Assembly (NCBI GenBank): GCA_002293065.1
Contig: DBCN01000063.1
Coordinates: forward strand, 1 to 55,956
Direction of reading: 5' to 3'
Source of the DNA: Opitutia bacterium UBA957
GTDB taxonomy: Bacteria > Verrucomicrobiota > Verrucomicrobiia > Opitutales > UBA953
Length of the DNA stretch: 55,956 nt
Position numbers and translations under genes: made by a program. Positions 51,195 through 55,956 of the stretch are shown piece after piece (the first letter of the stretch is position 1; each line of letters starts with the position of its first letter). The notes beneath the pieces were generated by a model that searched no databases, was not told where the DNA came from, and saw only the letters and a list, made by a program, of their open reading frames with translations.

Positions 51195-53081
51195 ATGTCC
51201 CGCTCCCAAGCCTTCTTCGCCGCCCTCGCCATCCTGGCCGCGGCCTTCTTCGTCAGCCTCATCGTCGCGGTCGTCGGCGACCGCTTCGGCGGCACGCGCT
51301 TCGACCTCACCGAAGACCACACGTTCACGCTGTCGCCGGGCTCGCGCCACATCGTCGGCAAGCTCGATGAACCCGTCACGCTGGAGTTCTTCGTCAGCCG
51401 CTCCGACGTCAAGCTCCGCCCCTACCTGGAAAGCTATTCCCGCCGCGTGGAGACCTTGCTGCGCGAATACGCCGCCGCCTCCAAGGGCAAGGTGAAGCTG
51501 GTCATCACCGACCCCAAGCCCGACACCAAGGAGGAGCAACGGGCGCAACGCCAGAACCTGGGGGCGATGAACACGCCGGCCGGGGCGGCCTACCTCGGCC
51601 TCACCGCCCAGCAGGCCGACACGGTCAAGGCCATCGCCTTCCTCGACCCCACGCGCGAGAAGTTCCTGGAATACGACTTGTCCAAGTTGATCGCGTCCGT
51701 GGCGCGCCTCGAACGCCCCAAGCTCGCGCTCATCAGCACGCTCGCGATCACGAACACGGCCCCGCAGGGCGGCGACCAGCAACCGGGCGCGGCCGACGTG
51801 CTCTTGGCCGAACTCGGCCAGACGTTCGAGGTCATCACGGTCAACAATCAGGCGACGGAACTCCCGAAGGGCGTGGCCGTGGTCGCCCTGATCCACCCGC
51901 ATCACCTGTCCGACAAGCTCGCGTACGCGGTCGACCAATTCCTGCTGAACGGGGGCGCGGTCTTCGCCGCCGTCGACCCGCTCTCGCGCTACCAGAAGTT
52001 CCAGCAAGGCGGCATGCCCTTCATGGTCGCGCCGATGGCCCTCGGCGCTTCGTCGGACCCCGCCTTGCTCCGCGGTTGGGGCGTCAGCGTCGAGATGGAC
52101 GCCGTCTCCGGCGATAGCCAGCGCTCCGTGCCCATCCGTGGCTCGCGCAATCAGCCGGTGCAATACCCGCCGGCCTTCTCCGTCGGGGCCGAGTCCTTGT
52201 CCAAAGAGTCACCGCTCACCTCCGACCTGCGCGAGCTCGCCTTCATGGAGCCAAGCGAGATCACGCTCATCTCTGGTGCGGAGAAGCGCCTCAAGATGGA
52301 CATCCTGATCGCCCTCAACGGCCCGACCACGGGCGCCGCCGCCACGCAAATCGCCAACGCGGGTCCGTTCGAGAAGGTGGCGCTCGGCTTCAAGGCCGAC
52401 GGTCGCCCCCGCATCCTCGCCGCCTCGTTCACCGGTACGTTCACCACGGCCTTCCCCAACGGCGTCGCCGCCGACGAGAAGGACAAGACGCCGAAGGCCG
52501 GCCCCGACCACCTCAAGGAATCCAAGCAACCGGGTCGACTGCTCGTCGTCGCCGACTCCGACTTCATGCTCGACCCCTTCACGGTCCGCCAGCGCCAGCT
52601 GAACGGCCAGATGGTCATGGAGGAGCTGAACGACAACCTGAAGTTCGTGCTGAGCTCCCTCGAAACCCTCGGCGGGTCCGATGAGCTCGTGACGCTGCGC
52701 TCCAAGGGCACGTCCATCCGCCCGTTCCAGCGCGTCGTCGCCCTCGAACGCGAGGCGCAGAAGGAATACCAAGCCAAGCTCGACGAGATCGAGAAGCGCC
52801 TCGAAGAGGCCAACAACAAGGTGAACGAGATCTCCCGCCGCAGCGGCGGCGACCTGTCCAAGGGCCTGATCATCACGCCCGAGATGCAGCGCGAGATCGA
52901 TAAGTTCCAGAAGGAGGCGACCGAACTCTCCGAAGAGCGCCGCCAGATCCGCCGCGGCCTCAGCGAGGACGTGAACGCCCTCGGCCGCAAGCTGGCCATC
53001 TTCAACCTCCTCGTGGGGCCGCTGCTCGCCGGCCTCTTCGGCCTGCTCTACTTCCTCTCCCGCCGCCGCCAAGCCGCCTAA
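51195..53081 (+). CDS. GldG-like ABC transporter auxiliary protein
   Basis: A protein of 628 residues. An N-terminal helix (FFAALAILAAAFFVSLIVAVV) anchors it, followed by RFDLTEDHTFTLSPGSRHIVGKLDEPV, the usual entry of the GldG/DUF7088 domain. A large periplasmic part and, near the end, a coiled coil (about 525-595) and a last helix, LAIFNLLVGPLLAGLFGLLYFL, complete it. The ATG at 51195 is used since it is 13 bases after the permease stop and starts the anchor. It works with the permease and ATPase; the cargo in this phylum is unknown. Confidence 0.93.
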   Translation: MSRSQAFFAALAILAAAFFVSLIVAVVGDRFGGTRFDLTEDHTFTLSPGSRHIVGKLDEPVTLEFFVSRSDVKLRPYLESYSRRVETLLREYAAASKGKVKLVITDPKPDTKEEQRAQRQNLGAMNTPAGAAYLGLTAQQADTVKAIAFLDPTREKFLEYDLSKLIASVARLERPKLALISTLAITNTAPQGGDQQPGAADVLLAELGQTFEVITVNNQATELPKGVAVVALIHPHHLSDKLAYAVDQFLLNGGAVFAAVDPLSRYQKFQQGGMPFMVAPMALGASSDPALLRGWGVSVEMDAVSGDSQRSVPIRGSRNQPVQYPPAFSVGAESLSKESPLTSDLRELAFMEPSEITLISGAEKRLKMDILIALNGPTTGAAATQIANAGPFEKVALGFKADGRPRILAASFTGTFTTAFPNGVAADEKDKTPKAGPDHLKESKQPGRLLVVADSDFMLDPFTVRQRQLNGQMVMEELNDNLKFVLSSLETLGGSDELVTLRSKGTSIRPFQRVVALEREAQKEYQAKLDEIEKRLEEANNKVNEISRRSGGDLSKGLIITPEMQREIDKFQKEATELSEERRQIRRGLSEDVNALGRKLAIFNLLVGPLLAGLFGLLYFLSRRRQAA

Positions 53082-53084
53082 GCC

Positions 53085-54143
53085 ATGCGTAAGTACACCT
53101 ACCTCATCCTCACCTTGGCGCTGGGCCTCGGCGCCCTCGCCTTGCTCAAACTCAAGCCGCAGGACACCGCCGAGGGCGGCGCGAAGAGCCCACTCGTCGC
53201 GACCGAAATCCTCGCCCAACCGAAGAGCCTCACGCTCAAGGCCAACGGGAAAGCGACCACCATCGAGAAAGCCGCCGATGGGGCTTGGGTCGTGAAGGAT
53301 AAGTTCAACTTGCCGGTGGATGTCGAAAACCGCCTCCGCCCGCTCGTCTTGGCCCTGCAGAAGGCCGAGAACCTCGGCGTGCTGACGAGCAACCCCAAGC
53401 GCCTCGAAAAGCTCGGCCTGACGGACAGTTCGCTGAGCGTGACGGGCGAGAACGGCAAGGTCTTCGCCGCGGAAATCGGCAAGCCGACCGACGACGGAGC
53501 GGGCCTCTCCATGCGCCTGCAGGGCGAAACCTCGGCCATCCGCACGAGCTTCAACGGCTACCTCGAAGCCGACCCGACCAACTGGATGGATTCGGTGCTC
53601 TTCAACGGTAAGCCCGAAGACATCAAGGCCATCGCATTCACCTGGGCGGACGGGCAGCAGTCGTTTGCTCGCCCCGAAAAGGGTCAGCCGTTCGGCGGCA
53701 AGGAAGGCCCGACGGTCGAAGACGTCGTCAACGCGCTCGCGATCATGCGCGCGTCCGATGCCGCCGCCAAGGGCAACCCGGAGGCGGCCGCCGCGTTCGC
53801 CAAATCCTGGACGGTGAAGCTCGAGCTCTTCGACGGCTCCACGGTCACCGCGGTCTTCGCCAAGGGCGCCGCCGGCGCCCCCAACGAACCGCCGAAGCTC
53901 TTCACGCGCGTCAGCCACTCCGACCCCAAGCACGTCGCGAACGCGATGGGAGCGAAGGCCGAGTTCCTCTCGCAGCCTTGGCTGTCCGAGCAGCTCCCCG
54001 CCTCCCTCGCCGAATTCAAGCGGCGGGTCTCCCCGCCGGCTGAGAATCCCGGCCAACCGGGCGCCCCGCAATTGGGCAACTTCCAGGGGCTGAGCCTACC
54101 GGGCGGAAACGCCCCCGTTTTGACCCCGCCGCCCGCCAAATAA
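53085..54143 (+). CDS. DUF4340 family protein
   Basis: A protein of 352 residues. One N-terminal hydrophobic helix (MRKYTYLILTLALGLGALALL) is followed by repeated TIEKAADGAWVVKDKFNLPVD type segments, the hallmark of DUF4340. A Pro/Gly-rich C-terminus follows. The family is nearly always encoded next to GldG and ABC-2 genes, and its function is unknown. It starts three bases after the GldG-like gene stop and ends at a terminator. Confidence 0.92.
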   Translation: MRKYTYLILTLALGLGALALLKLKPQDTAEGGAKSPLVATEILAQPKSLTLKANGKATTIEKAADGAWVVKDKFNLPVDVENRLRPLVLALQKAENLGVLTSNPKRLEKLGLTDSSLSVTGENGKVFAAEIGKPTDDGAGLSMRLQGETSAIRTSFNGYLEADPTNWMDSVLFNGKPEDIKAIAFTWADGQQSFARPEKGQPFGGKEGPTVEDVVNALAIMRASDAAAKGNPEAAAAFAKSWTVKLELFDGSTVTAVFAKGAAGAPNEPPKLFTRVSHSDPKHVANAMGAKAEFLSQPWLSEQLPASLAEFKRRVSPPAENPGQPGAPQLGNFQGLSLPGGNAPVLTPPPAK

Positions 54144-54155
54144 GTCGGCGGCGAG

Positions 54156-54190
54156 CAAAAGCCCTTGCCTCCCTCGGCAAGGGCTTTTTC
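54156..54190 (+). terminator. Rho-independent terminator after the DUF4340 gene
   Basis: AGCCCTTGCC, loop TCCCTC, GGCAAGGGCT and five T form a clear terminator, followed by CGTGTC. It ends the ABC/GldG operon; the next gene, nuoA, begins 14 bases later. Confidence 0.92.
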
Positions 54191-54203
54191 GTGTCATCTT
54201 CCG

Positions 54204-54596
54204 ATGGTCCTCGCCGAAGCCCAGTCCCTTGCCACCTACCTGCCGGTCCTGATTCAGGCCGCCATGGGCTTGGCCCTGCCGATCGGCATCTTGGCGGCGA
54301 GCCACCTCTTCGGCCAGCGCGCCAAGGGCAACTACATCAAGGACAAGGCCTACGAGTGCGGCCTGCCGATGGAAGGTAAGCCGCACCCGCGCTTCGCCGT
54401 GAAGTTCTACGTCACCGCGATGTTGTTCATCTTGTTCGACATCGAAGTCGTCTTCTTGGTGCCTTGGGCGCTGGTTTACCGCGAATTCCTCGCCGCGGGC
54501 ATCGCCATCACGGCCGCCACGGCCGTCTTCCTGGGTACGCTCGTCCTCGGCCTCGCTTACGAAGTGAAGCGCGGTGCGCTGGAGTGGGACAAGTAA
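54204..54596 (+). CDS. nuoA: NADH-quinone oxidoreductase subunit A
   Basis: A protein of 130 residues with three hydrophobic helices. The family signature, YECGLPMEGKPHPRFAVKFY (a variant of YECG.....) followed by TAMLFILFDIEVVFLVPWAL, is unmistakable. It is one of the small membrane subunits of complex I. The ATG at 54204 is preferred over the longer open frame because the upstream part overlaps the terminator. nuoB and other complex I genes do not follow; the next gene is unrelated, so the gene is detached from its operon here. Confidence 0.96.
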   Translation: MVLAEAQSLATYLPVLIQAAMGLALPIGILAASHLFGQRAKGNYIKDKAYECGLPMEGKPHPRFAVKFYVTAMLFILFDIEVVFLVPWALVYREFLAAGIAITAATAVFLGTLVLGLAYEVKRGALEWDK

Positions 54597-54662
54597 GCCG
54601 GCCCTGACGTGTCGGGGATAACGGCTTTACTTCGGTTAGGCTGAATTGTAGTCAACTCAGAG

Positions 54663-55109
54663 ATGAATATTCCTGTCGCCTTCCTCCTCGCCCAAGCCTC
54701 CGGCAACGAAGCAGCCTCCCTCTCCGCCGGCCTCATCGCCTTCTTCGCCGCTTTCGCCTTGGTCTTCATCGCCATCGCCGTCGTCACGCTGATCGGCATG
54801 TGGAAGGTCTTCACCAAGGCTGGCCACCCCGGCTGGGCTGTCTTGATTCCGATTTACAACTTAATCCTGCTCCTGCGCATCGCCGGACTCGCGTGGTACT
54901 GGGTCTTCACCCCGCTCATCGTCCTCATCCCGTTTCTCGGCGCGATCGCCTACCTCGTCTGGGTCGTCTGGGTCCACCATCGCATCTCGACCCGCTTCGG
55001 CCAGGGCGTCGGCTTCACGATCGGCCTCACCCTCCTCAGCCCGATCTTCTGGCTCATCCTCGGCTTCGGCTCTTCGAAGTACCTCGCCGAGCAGCCGGCC
55101 CAGGCCTGA
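54663..55109 (+). CDS. DUF5684-like membrane protein
   Basis: A protein of 148 residues with about four hydrophobic helices. The motif GHPGWAVLIPIYNLILLLRIAG is characteristic of the DUF5684 family. HHRISTRFGQGVGFTIGLTLL follows, then a short C-terminus. It could be a small transporter or scaffolding membrane protein; its function is unknown. It ends at a strong terminator. Confidence 0.85.
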   Translation: MNIPVAFLLAQASGNEAASLSAGLIAFFAAFALVFIAIAVVTLIGMWKVFTKAGHPGWAVLIPIYNLILLLRIAGLAWYWVFTPLIVLIPFLGAIAYLVWVVWVHHRISTRFGQGVGFTIGLTLLSPIFWLILGFGSSKYLAEQPAQA

Positions 55110-55130
55110 GCACGGCTTCGATCGCCAACA

Positions 55131-55158
55131 GAAAGGGCGCCCGCTGGGCGCCCTTTTT
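55131..55158 (+). terminator. Rho-independent terminator after the DUF5684-like gene
   Basis: AAAGGGCGCCC, loop GCTG, GGCGCCCTTTTT is a strong hairpin, followed by CGTGCC. It may also function on the minus strand. It closely resembles the terminator at 13891-13917. Confidence 0.9.
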
Positions 55159-55176
55159 CGTGCCTGCACGAGATGC

Positions 55177-55956
55177 TCAGGTCGCGCAGACGCCGCAACC
55201 CGCCGGGAGGTTCAGGAAGAAGTCGTTGCCCTTGTCGTCCACCAAGATGAACGCGGGGAAATCGACGACTTCGATCTTCCAGACGGACTCCATGCCGAGC
55301 TCCGGGTAATCGATCACTTCGACCTTGCGGATGTTTTCCTGCGCCAGGATCGCAGCGGGGCCGCCGATGGAGCCGAGGTAGAAGCCGCCGTGCTTCTTGC
55401 AGGCATCCGTGACGGCCTGACCGCGGTTACCCTTGGCGATCATGACGAGCGAGCCGCCGTTGGCTTGGAAGAGTTCGACGTAACTGTCCATGCGACCCGC
55501 GGTGGTCGGGCCAAACGACCCGGAGGCCATGCCGACCGGGGTCTTCGCTGGACCGGCGTAATAGACGGGGTGCTGCTTGAAATACTCCGGCAGGCCTTCG
55601 CCGCGCTGGAGGCGTTCCTGCAGCTTGGCGTGGGCGATGTCGCGGGCGACGACCAAGGTGCCGGTCAACGCGAGGCGCGTGGTGACAGGGTGCTTGGATA
55701 GCTCGGCGCGGATCTCGGCCATCGGCCGGTTGAGGTCGATCTGCACGACCTTGGTGGCGTCGGCATGCTTGCGCGCCTCGGCCGGGATGAACTGGCCTGG
55801 GTTGGTCTCCAGCTGCTCGATCCAGATGCCGTCCTTATCGATCTTGGCCTTGGCGTTGCGGTCGGCGGAACAGGAGACCGCCATGCCGATGGGACACGAT
55901 GCGCCGTGCCGCGGGAGGCGCACGACGCGGACGTCGAGGGCGAACCACTTGCCGCC
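55177..55956 (-). CDS. Class I (iron-sulfur) fumarate hydratase, C-terminal part
   Basis: The frame is open through the right edge of the window, so only about 259 C-terminal residues are seen. They include RVVRLPRHGASCPIGMAVSCS, a class I fumarase segment with candidate iron-sulfur cysteines, then GTLVVARDIAHAKLQERL, SFGPTTAGRMDSYVELFQ and GGFYLGSIGGPAAILAQE, all typical of the FumA/FumB C-terminal domain. It hydrates fumarate to malate in the TCA cycle using a 4Fe-4S cluster. The last residues, GCGVCAT, are unusually cysteine-rich. The start lies outside the window. Confidence 0.92.
   Translation of the reverse strand, partial: GGKWFALDVRVVRLPRHGASCPIGMAVSCSADRNAKAKIDKDGIWIEQLETNPGQFIPAEARKHADATKVVQIDLNRPMAEIRAELSKHPVTTRLALTGTLVVARDIAHAKLQERLQRGEGLPEYFKQHPVYYAGPAKTPVGMASGSFGPTTAGRMDSYVELFQANGGSLVMIAKGNRGQAVTDACKKHGGFYLGSIGGPAAILAQENIRKVEVIDYPELGMESVWKIEVVDFPAFILVDDKGNDFFLNLPAGCGVCAT

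Noticed and set aside
1..55956. Mobile elements, prophage, CRISPR arrays and attachment sites.
   Set aside because: I saw no transposase, integrase, phage gene, short spaced repeats or duplicated tRNA end.

Overview
The window is about 56 kb of GC-rich bacterial chromosome that looks like a Verrucomicrobiota genome, probably class Opitutae or a relative. The reasons are three planctomycete-type cytochrome proteins (PSCyt1/PSCyt2/PSD1, formerly DUF1549/DUF1553), two DUF1501 proteins, a sulfatase, a DUF1080 hydrolase, a GldF/GldG/DUF4340 transport operon, a DksA-like gene between ileS and lspA, and many small secreted proteins of unknown function. Taxonomy is inferred from gene content only. 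I found no insertion sequence, prophage, CRISPR array, integrase or rRNA. It reads as ordinary chromosome with a saccharolytic, marine or soil flavour.

Layout. 1-182 is the start of a gene leaving the left edge. 0.3-13.5 kb holds two PSCyt/DUF1501 gene pairs, one unpaired PSCyt paralogue and a glycerate kinase. 13.6-18.4 kb holds a small CxxC protein, then an M13 peptidase, sulfatase and lactonase operon on the minus strand. 18.7-21.9 kb holds a divergent sigma-70 factor, a one-heme secreted protein and a protein with two retropepsin-like halves. 22-27.7 kb holds an SGNH hydrolase, a cupin/VTT pair, a DUF1080 and esterase pair, and an S9 peptidase lipoprotein. 27.7-33.4 kb holds a YqhA protein, a CrtI-like FAD enzyme, an ABC ATPase and three secreted proteins. 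33.5-35.1 kb holds trmD, a frameshifted rplS, and rpsP. 35.2-38 kb holds an Opp-type permease operon. 38.1-38.6 kb holds tRNA-Tyr and rpsT. 38.6-44.6 kb holds a degenerate pseudouridine synthase homologue and the ileS, dksA-like, lspA, flavin reductase operon. 44.7-48.4 kb holds small and coiled-coil proteins and trpS. 48.6-54.1 kb holds MscS and a five-gene run of envelope and transport genes. 54.2-55.1 kb holds nuoA and a DUF5684-like protein. 55.2 kb to the right edge is a class I fumarase.

How the genes may work together. The PSCyt/DUF1501 pairs, sulfatase, DUF1080 protein, lactonase, SGNH hydrolase, esterase-like proteins and glycerate kinase fit export-based breakdown of sulfated or acylated carbohydrate, although no classical glycoside hydrolase or SusCD pair is visible. 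The translation genes are conventional, but several proteins have lost hallmark residues: the IleS zinc knuckle, the DksA zinc site, the pseudouridine synthase aspartate, the sulfatase maturation arginine and the sigma region 2.4 contacts. No complete new multi-gene system stands out. The best leads are the altered sigma factor, the tandem retropepsin protein, the basic-tail DksA homologue, the rplS frameshift and a conserved tail motif after several terminators.
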